DNA from: Candidatus Obscuribacter sp.
Lineage (GTDB): Bacteria > Cyanobacteriota > Vampirovibrionia > Obscuribacterales > Obscuribacteraceae
Direction of reading: 5' to 3'
DNA length: 64,000 nt
NCBI GenBank assembly: GCA_016712465.1
Contig: JADJQZ010000001.1
Span: 4,526,001-4,590,000 of the forward strand
A program made the translations under genes and the position numbers. Below are positions 42,579-51,816 of this stretch, piece after piece. Numbering within the stretch: the stretch's first letter is position 1; every line of letters starts with the position of its first letter. The notes under the pieces are model-generated. The model had not been told where the DNA came from and searched no databases. It saw only the letters and a list, made by a program, of their open reading frames with translations.

Positions 42579-42617
42579 TTGACCGGTTGACCGGTTAATT
42601 AAACTGATTAGTATAAG
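42579..42617 (+). promoter_or_regulatory. Possible promoter with repeated TTGACCGG
   Basis: TTGACCGG occurs twice in tandem (42579 and 42587). The second copy is followed after 16 bases by TAGTAT or after 19 by TATAAG. This lies about 55 bases before the gene at 42670. The tandem copies might be overlapping -35 elements or a protein-binding repeat. Confidence 0.4.
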
Positions 42618-42669
42618 GGCACGAGTCAGGCTGAAAAAAGCTGACAGGCTGAGGAAGTCAAGACACTAC

Positions 42670-44679
42670 ATGGCGCCAGAAGAAGACAAGCGACAGGAAG
42701 AAGTGGAACTTAGCCTGGAAGTCGTAGATGCGGCCATCAAGGCAGTCAAGGGCGATGACTTGGACATCAACCCCTTCACCCTGGCCAGACACCTGGGAGT
42801 AGTCCCGGAATTGCTCTTTGAAAGCCGCGAATTGATGGGCAGAATTATTGAAGCGCGCCGCAAAACCCAGGGTGACAGCGCTACTTTCTCCATGGATAGC
42901 GAACTGCTTTTGAAAGTGAGAGGGCTGGAAGAGGAGCTTGCCAAGCTGGCGGAGGTCAACCAGGAACTTTACGACCGGGGTATGGCCATCGAAGAACAAC
43001 TGCTGGCCGCAGAAGCCAAGGTTACCGACCTGGAACAAGAAGCCGAGACGCTGGCCATGCAACTGCAAAACTCCTGGCACCTGGGCTATAACAAAGGTCT
43101 GGCGGACGGACAGCAGAAAGCCGGTAAGGAAGAGACAGCCCCCACCACCACTGAGGAAAACACCGGCGATAACCCTGCCGTCGGTCATACAACAGTCGAA
43201 CATGAAGTGGTGGAAGCGGAAGCCCCGGAGAGCGATCCCCAAAGAGATACTTTGCCGCCCCCGCAAAGTGAGCCGATTTCGGAAGCAGCGCCTGCCGACA
43301 CCGGCAACGGCTCCAGACAGAGTGAAGAGGAGAACGTTACCGATACCGGTGAGTTTTCGTCGCCGGAGCCCTCTTACAACGAAAAAGTCTTCAACGCCGC
43401 CCACAACTCCTTTGTTCCTGCCGAGGGCAAGGATAATTACGGCAATTTTTCCTGGCGGGAAATTGAAACCGTCTATCAGTACAGCGCCGTTGCCGGTCGC
43501 CCCAACATCAACCTCTACTTCGAACCCTTTGTGCAGGCACCGGTGATGCCGGAGGCGGACGAAGATGACGCGGTTGTAATAGCCGATCGCAAACAATTCC
43601 AGACCGGCAGCATGCCGTCCGTCAAGCCGGAAAAACCGCTCCAGGCCGAGACACCGGACAGACCCAATCAGAACGAGACACAACCCATACCGGGCGCCGC
43701 TGCTTTCTTCCAGGCCCAGGCCAAAGCTGAGGAAGCGGCTCGGCAGGAAGAAGCCTCAAGGGCCAAGAAGAAAAAATCAGAAGAACGTCATATCCGCAAC
43801 TATATGGACATGGACGACATGAACAGCGGCAGTCTGACCATGGGCGGGGGGCTATACGAGAACCCCGAAGCCGCAAGCACGTCTCCCTTCGCAAGACCTA
43901 TCAATGCCGGAGCACCGCTGGCTGATTCCCTGGACGAGGAAAAGAAACCACCGGAACTATCGACATACGACGCGCTCAATGCCGTCAAAATAGAGGATAC
44001 CCACCGCGACGAGCTCGACCTCGATAAGCTGGATATCTTCGAGGGCCTGGAAGACATCGAGGAGCTTTCTCAGATAGAAGTGATAGAAGACGTTGTGCTA
44101 CCGCAAGAAGCCGCTGATGAAAGCGAACCGGCCGCCAAGCCGGCTGCCTCTCAAGACTTGAGAGAACTGGTAAAAAATCGCATCAAGCAAGCGGAATACG
44201 AAACGCAGACCGCCGAGAAAGCACCTCCGGAAACCGTGCAGACTGGCGGCAACAACCCCCGCATCGATGCCGAAAGCCTGAAAGCAGGAGTGCGCAATAA
44301 ATTCGTGGGAGGGAAAGCCTCCGCCGGAGCCCCGGAACAGCAAGCCGCCCCCGTCAGCGCACCACGAGTGGTGCCGCCGGAAATTCGTAAGGCTTGCATG
44401 ATCCTGGGAGTAAGACCGGAAGAACTGACAGTCAAATTGGTTGTCGACGCCTGGAAAAGGGAGATGTCGCAGCCGGGCGTTCACCCCGATACCGGCGGCG
44501 ACACCGAGACGGCTATTTACCTGAACAACGCCAAGGTTGAGCTGGTTAAATGGATAGAGGCCCAAACACCCAAGCTCGGGAAGAAGTTTGGCGGGCAAAC
44601 AGGCGCTAAGCCGCAAGAATCAGGCAAGCCCTTTATCATGGGGCAGAAGCCGCCTGATAAAGGCCAGGATAAGAAGTAA
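42670..44679 (+). CDS. Coiled-coil protein with C-terminal DnaJ-like domain
   Basis: 669 residues, ATG. The N-terminal 60 residues are helical (LARHLGVVPELLFESREL resembles a small helix-turn-helix), followed by a coiled coil (LRGLEEEL-like heptads, about 80-140). A long acidic, disordered middle runs to about 570. The last 95 residues include a helix (ACMILGVRPEELTVKLVVDA), an HPDTGGD loop (His 605) and a helix (AIYLNNAKVELVKWIE). This is the layout of a J-domain: helix II, the HPD that stimulates Hsp70, helix III. It may recruit DnaK to a complex held by the coiled coil. It stands 11 bases before der. Confidence 0.78.
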   Translation: MAPEEDKRQEEVELSLEVVDAAIKAVKGDDLDINPFTLARHLGVVPELLFESRELMGRIIEARRKTQGDSATFSMDSELLLKVRGLEEELAKLAEVNQELYDRGMAIEEQLLAAEAKVTDLEQEAETLAMQLQNSWHLGYNKGLADGQQKAGKEETAPTTTEENTGDNPAVGHTTVEHEVVEAEAPESDPQRDTLPPPQSEPISEAAPADTGNGSRQSEEENVTDTGEFSSPEPSYNEKVFNAAHNSFVPAEGKDNYGNFSWREIETVYQYSAVAGRPNINLYFEPFVQAPVMPEADEDDAVVIADRKQFQTGSMPSVKPEKPLQAETPDRPNQNETQPIPGAAAFFQAQAKAEEAARQEEASRAKKKKSEERHIRNYMDMDDMNSGSLTMGGGLYENPEAASTSPFARPINAGAPLADSLDEEKKPPELSTYDALNAVKIEDTHRDELDLDKLDIFEGLEDIEELSQIEVIEDVVLPQEAADESEPAAKPAASQDLRELVKNRIKQAEYETQTAEKAPPETVQTGGNNPRIDAESLKAGVRNKFVGGKASAGAPEQQAAPVSAPRVVPPEIRKACMILGVRPEELTVKLVVDAWKREMSQPGVHPDTGGDTETAIYLNNAKVELVKWIEAQTPKLGKKFGGQTGAKPQESGKPFIMGQKPPDKGQDKK

Positions 44680-44690
44680 AGTTTTCACCA

Positions 44691-46127
44691 ATGTCTAAAC
44701 CAATCGTCGTCATCGTAGGACGCCCCAATGTGGGCAAATCCACATTCTTCAACCGTTGCATTCAAGAGAAGCACGCCATCGTCGATGATACCCCCGGTAT
44801 CACCCGCGATCGCATCTACCGTGAATGTGACTGGTCCGGTCGTGATTTCATTCTGGTCGACACCGGCGGTATTCTGCCGGACGAAGGCAAGAGCTTCGAA
44901 CCAATGGCCAAGGAAGTACTGGAGCAGGTAAAGCAAGCCTTGCTGCAAGCCGATGTAATTATCTTCATGGTGGACGGCAAGGAAGGCATAACCGGCGCCG
45001 ATGAGGAAGTAGCCAATATTATCCGGCGCGTCAAGAAACCTGTGATTCTTGCAGTCAATAAAATTGACTCCCTGAAAGAAACCAATTCCATCATGGAATT
45101 TTATGGCTTAGGTCTGGGCGAGCCCATGCCGCTTTCCGCCATGACCGGCTCCGGCTCGGTGGGCGACATGCTCGACGCCATCATTTCTCACTTTCCCGAT
45201 AACGGCAAGAAGAAAGGCGATTCCCAGGAGAAAAAAGAAAAACACAATCGCTATGATGTAATCAATGCCCGGGCTAGAGAACTGGAAGAAGAAGCCCTGG
45301 AAGACAAGAGAGACCCTCTCACCTGCCCAATTTCCATTGCCATTGTGGGCCGCCCCAATGTAGGCAAATCTTCCATCACCAATGTACTTTGCGGTGAGAA
45401 GCGCTCTATCGTAGCCGACGAGCCCGGCACCACCCGTGATGCCGTGGACACCAAGATCACCTTTCACGGACGGGAAATCACCCTGGTTGACACCGCCGGC
45501 ATCAGGCGGAAATCGAGAGTAGACTACGGGGTGGAAGCTTTCAGCGTGGTGCGTTCTCTCAAGGCCCTCGACCGGGCCGACGTGGTTATTCTAGTGCTTG
45601 ATGCCGGTCTGGAAATTTCAGATCAGGATCAGAAGCTGGCTTCAAAAATCGAAGAAGCCGGAAAAGCTGCCGTGATAGTCATGAACAAGTGGGACTTAAT
45701 AGAAGACCGCTCTTCCACCACCATGAACAATTTCACCGACCTGATCAAACGTGAGTTGCGCAGTCTTTCATACGCGGAAGTTCTTTTCACTTCCGCAATC
45801 AGCAAGCTGCGCGTACAAAAAATAATCGAAGCAGCGGAGCGCGCCTTTGCGGAGTCCTCCAGGCGCATCAATACCGGTCTGGTAAACCAGATCTTGAATG
45901 AAGCCGTAGCACTCTCGCCGCCTCCGGCCAGCAAACGGGGCAAAAGGCTGAAGGTCTATTATTCAACCCAGGTTTCCATCACTCCGCCTACCTTCGTCTT
46001 GAAGGTCTCCGATGCCAAACTCATGGGACGCAACTACGAGACCTATCTGGAAAGAAAGCTGCGGGAAGCCTTCGGCTTCGTGGGCGCGCCCATCCGCATA
46101 GTCGCTCGCTCCAAGAAAGAACCCTAA
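44691..46127 (+). CDS. der: Ribosome-assembly GTPase Der (EngA)
   Basis: 478 residues, ATG. Two GTPase domains in tandem, each with a GRPNVGKS P-loop (near residues 9 and 220), DTPGITRD / DEPGTTRD switch I, DTGG / DTAG G3 and NKID / NKWD G4. A C-terminal KH-like domain follows (LKVYYSTQVSITPPTFVLKV). Between the domains a charged linker (KKKGDSQEKKEKHNRYD) is somewhat longer than usual. It acts in maturation of the 50S subunit. plsY and a protease gene follow closely. Confidence 0.97.
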   Translation: MSKPIVVIVGRPNVGKSTFFNRCIQEKHAIVDDTPGITRDRIYRECDWSGRDFILVDTGGILPDEGKSFEPMAKEVLEQVKQALLQADVIIFMVDGKEGITGADEEVANIIRRVKKPVILAVNKIDSLKETNSIMEFYGLGLGEPMPLSAMTGSGSVGDMLDAIISHFPDNGKKKGDSQEKKEKHNRYDVINARARELEEEALEDKRDPLTCPISIAIVGRPNVGKSSITNVLCGEKRSIVADEPGTTRDAVDTKITFHGREITLVDTAGIRRKSRVDYGVEAFSVVRSLKALDRADVVILVLDAGLEISDQDQKLASKIEEAGKAAVIVMNKWDLIEDRSSTTMNNFTDLIKRELRSLSYAEVLFTSAISKLRVQKIIEAAERAFAESSRRINTGLVNQILNEAVALSPPPASKRGKRLKVYYSTQVSITPPTFVLKVSDAKLMGRNYETYLERKLREAFGFVGAPIRIVARSKKEP

Positions 46128-46152
46128 CCTTCAATTGTAGAAGAACTGCGCC

Positions 46153-46794
46153 ATGCTCTCTCTCATCCTCCAGATTCTGGCAGCTTATCTAATCGGTTCC
46201 ATTCCCACCGGCTTCTGGATCGGCAAAGCCCGCGGCATAGACGTTCGCAAAGTCGGCTCCTGCTCCACCGGCGCCACCAATGTCTACCGCTCCGTCGGCA
46301 AGGTCGAAGGCATCCTCACCATGATTCTGGATCTGCTCAAGGGCTACCTGCCGGTGATTTACTCGCAGAAGATAAGCGCAGACCTGACTTTCAATACAGG
46401 CAACCTGGCCTTCGACCTGAGCGATGTAGCACCAGTAGTAGTGGCACTGACCGCCATAATCGGTCACAGCAAGTCGATTTTTCTAGGTTTCGGCGGCGGC
46501 AAAAGTGCTGCCACCGGGCTTGGCACCATGCTGGCTCTCTCCCTGCCGGCAGGTGGGCTCACCTTCCTTACCTGGATCACCATAGTCTTCATCTCCCGCA
46601 TCGTCTCCCTGGCCTCCATGACTGCTGCCGCGGCCAATGTGGGCTACATGATTCTCTTTCACGTACCACGCGCCTTCGTCGTCTACAGCATTATCGGTTG
46701 CCTCTATGTCACCTTGCGCCACAAAGCCAACATCAAGCGCCTAATGAATGGAACAGAGCCTCGCATCACCGGCGCCAAAAAGGAAGGAAGCTGA
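46153..46794 (+). CDS. plsY: Acyl-phosphate:glycerol-3-phosphate acyltransferase PlsY
   Basis: 213 residues, ATG. An integral membrane enzyme making lysophosphatidate, the first step of phospholipid synthesis. Motifs are GSIPTGFWIGK, a GSCSTGATNVYRSVGK loop (usually GSGNxGATN, here Cys-Ser), DLLKGYLP, GHSKSIFLGFGGGKSAAT, and a C-terminal RHKANIKRLMNGTEPRI. The length and helix layout are normal. It lies 25 bases after der and its stop is next to the protease start. Confidence 0.96.
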   Translation: MLSLILQILAAYLIGSIPTGFWIGKARGIDVRKVGSCSTGATNVYRSVGKVEGILTMILDLLKGYLPVIYSQKISADLTFNTGNLAFDLSDVAPVVVALTAIIGHSKSIFLGFGGGKSAATGLGTMLALSLPAGGLTFLTWITIVFISRIVSLASMTAAAANVGYMILFHVPRAFVVYSIIGCLYVTLRHKANIKRLMNGTEPRITGAKKEGS

Positions 46795-46795
46795 A

Positions 46796-47944
46796 ATGAA
46801 AGAAGCAAACTCTAAAAGGAAGTGGCTGCTTTTCTTGACCGCTGCCTTCACCGCGGTCTGCGGCAGTGCCATAGGCACCGATGTCGGCGCCGAGAGTGGT
46901 AAGCCGGCAAGCGGGACGTCGGTCAGGGAACAAAAAGTGAGCACGGCGGCAGCAAAAACTTCTTTGACGGAAGAAGAAAAGCTCTTCATCCGCATTTATA
47001 AAGCTTCCAATCGAGGCGTGGTGAACATTTCCACAGTCTCATCGGCGGAAGAAATGATGACCAATGCCGTGCCTGCAGACGGCTTCGGTTCCGGTTTTAT
47101 CATCGGCACGGAAGGCTATATTCTCACCAATCACCATGTGGTGCGGGGTTCCGATCACCTGCTGGTTACTCTCTATGACGGTTCCACCGTGCAAGCCGGT
47201 CTGGTCGGTTACGATTCACAGACCGACCTGGCCGTGCTGAAAATCAAGCCCCCCAAAGGCATCACCCTCACACCCATTCCCCTGGGCGACTCGTCCTCTC
47301 TAGAGGTCGGGCGCCGGGTGCTGGCCATTGGGAATCCCTTTGGTTTCGACCGTACCCTCACCGAAGGTATCGTCTCTTCCATCGGACGAACCATAAAATC
47401 TGAAAACGGCAGGCTCATCAAAGGCATCATTCAAACAGATGCGGCCATCAACCCGGGCAATTCCGGCGGTCCCCTGCTCGACTTGTCCGGGCGCGTGGTG
47501 GGCATAAACACAGCCATATTCAGCGGCACGAGACAATCGGCGGGAATCGGCTTCGCCATTCCCATCAACATTGCAAAAAATATAATCCCTCAGTTAATCG
47601 AGTTCCACCGGGTGCTGAGACCGGACTTGGGCGTCGATGTGATTGCCGAAGAAGGCGGCGGGCTCAGGGTTATGCGCCTCACCCGGGGCGGACCGGCAGC
47701 GGCAGCCGGACTTCAGGGTCCGAGGGTGCTGGTGTACCGCTACGGTGAGCTGGAATGGCGCCAGATAGAGCGGGGCTTCGCCGATTTGATCGTGGCCGTG
47801 GACAATGTCCAGGTCAACTCCGTAGACTCACTTATGTCTTATATAGAGAGCAAGAAACCAAACCAAGTGGTTACACTGACAGTTATCAGGGCCAACCGTC
47901 CGCTCAAAATTCCAGTAAAATTAACAGTCGGAGCTTCCGACTAG
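46796..47944 (+). CDS. DegP/HtrA-type serine protease with PDZ-like domain
   Basis: 382 residues. The ATG at 46796 follows the plsY stop by one base and has a strong AGGAAGGA; a frame starting at 46748 inside plsY is not likely. A signal anchor (WLLFLTAAFTAVCGSAIG) is followed by a trypsin-like domain with triad His 114 (TNHHVV), Asp 144 (TDLAVL) and Ser 223 (GNSGGP). A C-terminal PDZ-like domain has an insertion around VYRYGELEWRQ. It degrades or processes envelope proteins outside the cytoplasmic membrane. Confidence 0.94.
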   Translation: MKEANSKRKWLLFLTAAFTAVCGSAIGTDVGAESGKPASGTSVREQKVSTAAAKTSLTEEEKLFIRIYKASNRGVVNISTVSSAEEMMTNAVPADGFGSGFIIGTEGYILTNHHVVRGSDHLLVTLYDGSTVQAGLVGYDSQTDLAVLKIKPPKGITLTPIPLGDSSSLEVGRRVLAIGNPFGFDRTLTEGIVSSIGRTIKSENGRLIKGIIQTDAAINPGNSGGPLLDLSGRVVGINTAIFSGTRQSAGIGFAIPINIAKNIIPQLIEFHRVLRPDLGVDVIAEEGGGLRVMRLTRGGPAAAAGLQGPRVLVYRYGELEWRQIERGFADLIVAVDNVQVNSVDSLMSYIESKKPNQVVTLTVIRANRPLKIPVKLTVGASD

Positions 47945-47961
47945 TTTCCAGAATCTGGAAA
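47945..47961. repeat. Perfect inverted repeat after the protease gene
   Basis: TTTCCAGAATCTGGAAA begins at the base after the protease stop codon and has eight-base arms around a single A. No T-run follows. It may be an operator for the regulator gene that starts at 48008, or a transcript 3'-end structure. Confidence 0.5.
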
Positions 47962-48007
47962 TAGATGCAACGGCAGGCTAGGCTTAACAAAGCAGGCGGA
48001 GAAAACA

Positions 48008-48727
48008 TTGTCAAGAATTCTCGTCATTGAAGACGATTTGGCCATCGCTGAATTAGTAAAAATCAATCTTGAGCTTCTCGGGCATCAAGTTGTCACGGCG
48101 CCGGACGGCATCAAGGGTCTGGCCATGGCCCAGCAAAATCGTCCCGATTTAATCGTGCTCGACGTCATGATGCCTGATCTCGACGGTTTCACGGTCTGCC
48201 AGAGGCTCAGGCAAAATCCGCAGACCAATCCCATTCCTGTCCTCATGCTTACTGCTCTTTCCACCACTAAAGACAAAGTGGCCGGCTTCGACGCCGGTGC
48301 CGACGACTACCTGCCCAAACCCTTCGACACTCCCGAGTTGCAGGTACGCGTGCGCGCCCTCCTGAGACGGGCCGGCAGTGTGCCCCATTCCGCCACGCTG
48401 CCTGAGATTCTCACGGCAGGTGAAATTACACTCATTCCCGAGAATCTACAGGCCAAGGTGGGTGGTCGCATCGAAAAGCTCACACCGACGGAATTTGAAA
48501 TTCTCCATTGCCTCATGCAGCACCACGGACAGACGGTTTCCACCGGCAAACTGCTGGAGGAAGTCTGGGGTTATGCACCGGACGACGATGTGGACACTAT
48601 TCGGGTACACATCAGGCATTTGCGCACCCGCCTGGAGAAAGGTGATCGCAAGTATATAAAAACCGTATACGGTGGTGTGTATCAATTGGTGGCGGAAGGC
48701 TTCACCAAAGAAAAAGGCAGTGAGTAA
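48008..48727 (+). CDS. OmpR-type response regulator
   Basis: 239 residues from a TTG with GGAG seven bases upstream. The receiver domain has IEDD, phosphate acceptor in VLDVMMPDLDGF, LTA and the Lys in DDYLPKPF. The winged-helix DNA-binding domain reads LTPTEFEILHCLMQHHGQ and VDTIRVHIRHLRTRLE, then YIKTVYGGVYQL. No histidine kinase is adjacent, so it is an orphan here. The palindrome at 47945-47961 could be an autoregulatory site. Confidence 0.95.
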   Translation: MSRILVIEDDLAIAELVKINLELLGHQVVTAPDGIKGLAMAQQNRPDLIVLDVMMPDLDGFTVCQRLRQNPQTNPIPVLMLTALSTTKDKVAGFDAGADDYLPKPFDTPELQVRVRALLRRAGSVPHSATLPEILTAGEITLIPENLQAKVGGRIEKLTPTEFEILHCLMQHHGQTVSTGKLLEEVWGYAPDDDVDTIRVHIRHLRTRLEKGDRKYIKTVYGGVYQLVAEGFTKEKGSE

Positions 48728-48861
48728 TATTTCACTTTGTCTTTTATTAGCGTCCTGTCACTCAGGCTTGCCAAGCGCCGAAAATCAAGCAGCCATAAGC
48801 CTCAAAGCCAATTATCAAAGGCTTACTATAAACGTTTTAGGTTAAGAGAAGCGCCTTAAGC

Positions 48862-48889
48862 TGGACATATTGGAAACCCTCCCTATATC
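48862..48889 (+). promoter_or_regulatory. Probable promoter of the MBOAT/SGNH operon
   Basis: TGGACA (five of six to consensus) and TATATC (four of six) with a 16-base spacer, about 105 bases before the MBOAT start, inside a 265-base gap. Confidence 0.4.
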
Positions 48890-48992
48890 ATGTGCGATGA
48901 GCGATTGGAAACATTTTGCTGGGGCCTCAAATCTGTTAGTTAGGCAACTTGCTTGAAGCAGAGCGCCCCGAGTCAGTTCAAGGAGCACCACC

Positions 48993-50480
48993 TTGCTATT
49001 CAACAGCCTGCAGTACCTGGTCTTTCTACCGACGGTATTCTTTCTCTACTGGGTTCTCCCGCAAAAAGCGCGGGTGCCACTGCTCTTAGTGGCTAGCTAT
49101 GTGTTCTATTGTTCCTGGAGACCAATCTACGGTCTTCTGATTTTCGGCTTGACCCTGGCCAACTTCCTGATCGTGCCTTACATCGATAAGGCTGCCAAAG
49201 CAGAGGGCGGCAAGCATGTTTTCAGCCCCAAAGTGTGGCTCGGCATAACCATCGCCGTCAACTTAATCACCCTGGGCATTTTCAAATACGCCTACTTCAC
49301 CATGGACACCATCAAGGGCGGTCTCGGACTGTTCGGCGTCAGCTGGAACGAGCCCCACTTGCATATCATCCTGCCCCTGGGTATCTCCTTCTTCGTCTTC
49401 GAATTTATTCACTACGCCATGGAAGTGTACAGGGGCAAGCCTGTAGTCAAATCCTTCTCGGCTCTGGCCCTCTTTGCCAGTTTCTTCCCCACTCAGATAG
49501 CCGGACCGATTAAGCGGTACCAGGACTTCGTGCCTCAGTTGACTGAGAAAATCAAGTTCAAATGGGAATACCTGGATGAAGGCATGCAGCTCATCCTCAT
49601 GGGTCTTTGTAAGAAAGTGCTTCTGGCCGACAATCTGGCCCTGGTGGTTCAGGCAGGCTTTGCTCATCCCGAGAATTTCTCGTCAGTGGACATGTGGCTT
49701 ATCACCTATGCCTTTGCCTTCCAGATCTTCTTCGACTTTGCCGGTTACACCGACATCGCCCGTGGTTCAGCCCTCTTGTTCGGCTACAAAGTACCGATTA
49801 ACTTCAACCTGCCCTACCTGGCAGCCAACGTAGCCGACTTCTGGCACCGCTGGCATATCAGCCTCTCCACCTGGTTGAGAGACTACCTCTTCATTCCCCT
49901 GGGCGGTTCAAGAGGCTCCAAGTGGCTCAACTACAGAAACCTCTTCATCACTATGGCTCTGGGCGGTCTCTGGCACGGTGCAGCCATGCACTTTCTGGCC
50001 TGGGGCGCCTATCAAGGTATCGTGCTTATCCTTCATAAAGAATATGTACGCCTTCTCGACGCCATCGGCGTAGGCAAGCAGTTGAAAGAGTCTCCGGCTC
50101 TCGCCAAGGTCTACCATGTCTTCTCAGTCATCGCCACCTTCCACATTGTCTGTGTGGGCTGGGTATTCTTCCGGGCTGAAGACATGAAGACTGCCGGCGT
50201 CATCATCACCAAACTTCTGCAAGTGCCCGCCGACCTGATGCATTTCAGTGCCGCCCAGCTAGCCGTTCTGCAGATCCGTGACCCGATCATCTTCCCGGCC
50301 CTGCTCGTGCTCTTGCCCATCCTCATGATCGCCCAACCGGTGGTCAACTGGCTCAATGACAAAACCATCTACAAAAATCCGCCATGGGCTCTCCAGGTAA
50401 GTGTGATGGTAGCGCTCATGTGCATAATCACCATCTTCAGCCCTGACAGCTCGCCGTCCTTCATCTACTTCCAGTTCTAG
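48993..50480 (+). CDS. MBOAT-family O-acyltransferase (AlgI-like)
   Basis: 495 residues from a TTG with AAGGAG seven bases upstream. A polytopic membrane protein with the AlgI/DltB layout: PLGISFFVFEFIHYAMEVYRG, FASFFPTQIAGPIKRYQDF, FWHRWHISLSTWLRDYLFIP and GGLWHGAAMHFLAWG. The HRWH and LWHGA His residues are the conserved, presumed catalytic and channel His of MBOAT. It carries an acyl group, usually acetyl, across the membrane to extracellular partner enzymes that modify a polymer. Three SGNH-like genes follow without gaps, presumably those partners. Confidence 0.94.
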   Translation: MLFNSLQYLVFLPTVFFLYWVLPQKARVPLLLVASYVFYCSWRPIYGLLIFGLTLANFLIVPYIDKAAKAEGGKHVFSPKVWLGITIAVNLITLGIFKYAYFTMDTIKGGLGLFGVSWNEPHLHIILPLGISFFVFEFIHYAMEVYRGKPVVKSFSALALFASFFPTQIAGPIKRYQDFVPQLTEKIKFKWEYLDEGMQLILMGLCKKVLLADNLALVVQAGFAHPENFSSVDMWLITYAFAFQIFFDFAGYTDIARGSALLFGYKVPINFNLPYLAANVADFWHRWHISLSTWLRDYLFIPLGGSRGSKWLNYRNLFITMALGGLWHGAAMHFLAWGAYQGIVLILHKEYVRLLDAIGVGKQLKESPALAKVYHVFSVIATFHIVCVGWVFFRAEDMKTAGVIITKLLQVPADLMHFSAAQLAVLQIRDPIIFPALLVLLPILMIAQPVVNWLNDKTIYKNPPWALQVSVMVALMCIITIFSPDSSPSFIYFQF

Positions 50481-50526
50481 GAAGTGATACCGCCCATGGC
50501 GGCCATTGGCAATTCGGGAGCATTTC

Positions 50527-51816
50527 GTGGCAAAGACCGACCACTCTCTAGACGTTGATAGCGGCTCCGCCGTGAACGTTCTGGTGCAAGAAAAACTGGA
50601 AGCCAGCTATAAGCTGGCCTCCCAGAAGGAAGGCACCAAAAGAAGCAAGAGCAGCTTCCTGGCCGCACTTGCTCTCTTTGCCGTCTTGAGTGTAGGTCTT
50701 TCACTGAATCAGTTCGAAAAACTCAAACCAGGCGATTTTCCAGTCAACACCTGGACCACCTGGGCCATTTCCGACTTCTTACAAGAGAAGCAAAAGAACG
50801 ATGTGGTCTTCCTGGGTTCCTCCCTCATGCTGGTGCCCCTCGACGGAGTAGACGCCGACTTCCTGGGCAAACCCATCGATGCTTCCGCCCACCATCGCTC
50901 TCTCTATTTTGAGGATGCCTTCAAGAAAGACAGCGGTCACAGCCTCAAAAGTTATAACTTCGCCCTGCCGGGGGAAATGCCCTCCGATGCCTACCTCATC
51001 ACCGACTTTCTCCTGAAGCAGGAAAAAGCTCCCAAAGTGCTTGTCTACGGTGTCGGTCCGAGAGATTTCATGGACAACCTGCTGCCCTCTCCGGCCGCCA
51101 CGGATCCTTACCGTTACCTCTCACGTTTCGGTTCCTTAGAGAGCCACGCCGGTTTGCTTATGCCGGACTGGCAGGAAAGGTTCAACTACGAATTGACCAG
51201 GCTCTGCTACATCTACGGCAACCGCGGTCAGCTTGCCCTGGATGTCAATCGTGGGCTGAAAGCCTTCCTCGATAGAGCCGCCAAAAGACCGGAAGTAATG
51301 TCGGAAGCCGACCGCGTGGCCCTGCGCAGAAAGCTTCTGCCCGACTACCTGCCTTACGAAGTAAAGCGCAAAGAATGCTTCTTCCGCCCGACAACAGAGG
51401 CTACCCGCGGCGGCTTTCAGGACAACGTGGCGGAATATCGCAAGCGCTATAAGACGCTCAAAATGTCCACCTTCACCACCCAAATGCAATTCCTGAAAGA
51501 CCTGATTGCCATAGCCAATGAGCGCGGCACCCACGTGGTGCTGGTAGCCATGCCTATCACCCAGGTAAACCGCGATCTCCTGCCTGACAGCTCCTGGGCA
51601 CTTTATAGAAACAGCCTCAGGGAAGTAGCATCAGCCGGTAAGAGCGTCACCTTTCATGACATGCACGAAACCGGCAAGTTCAAACTGTCCGATTTCCAAG
51701 ACACTGTCCACCTGCACTCCGGCGGCGGCGCCAAGCTGCTCTTTGAAGTCTCCAAACTCATGTCTGCCGATGCCGCTACAAAACGAGCCCTGGGCTTGAC
51801 GGACGGTACCCCATGA
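50527..51816 (+). CDS. Membrane-anchored SGNH-like protein 1 of MBOAT cluster
   Basis: 429 residues from a GTG with GGGAG seven bases upstream. One membrane helix (LAALALFAVLSVGLSL) near residue 45 anchors a large outside domain. VVFLGSSLM holds a GSS nucleophile segment, GEMPSDAYLI, YGVGPRDFMDN and DTVHLHSGGGAKLL follow. The last has the Asp-x-x-His of the SGNH catalytic dyad. It resembles AlgX/AlgJ/DltD and DUF1574-type proteins. It probably moves the acyl group from MBOAT to an exported polymer. It overlaps the next gene by four bases. Confidence 0.85.
   Translation: MAKTDHSLDVDSGSAVNVLVQEKLEASYKLASQKEGTKRSKSSFLAALALFAVLSVGLSLNQFEKLKPGDFPVNTWTTWAISDFLQEKQKNDVVFLGSSLMLVPLDGVDADFLGKPIDASAHHRSLYFEDAFKKDSGHSLKSYNFALPGEMPSDAYLITDFLLKQEKAPKVLVYGVGPRDFMDNLLPSPAATDPYRYLSRFGSLESHAGLLMPDWQERFNYELTRLCYIYGNRGQLALDVNRGLKAFLDRAAKRPEVMSEADRVALRRKLLPDYLPYEVKRKECFFRPTTEATRGGFQDNVAEYRKRYKTLKMSTFTTQMQFLKDLIAIANERGTHVVLVAMPITQVNRDLLPDSSWALYRNSLREVASAGKSVTFHDMHETGKFKLSDFQDTVHLHSGGGAKLLFEVSKLMSADAATKRALGLTDGTP

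Noticed and set aside
42658..43683. 341-codon minus-strand frame across the J-like protein gene
   Set aside because: Antisense of a gene with strong codon and domain evidence; no ribosome site or motif.
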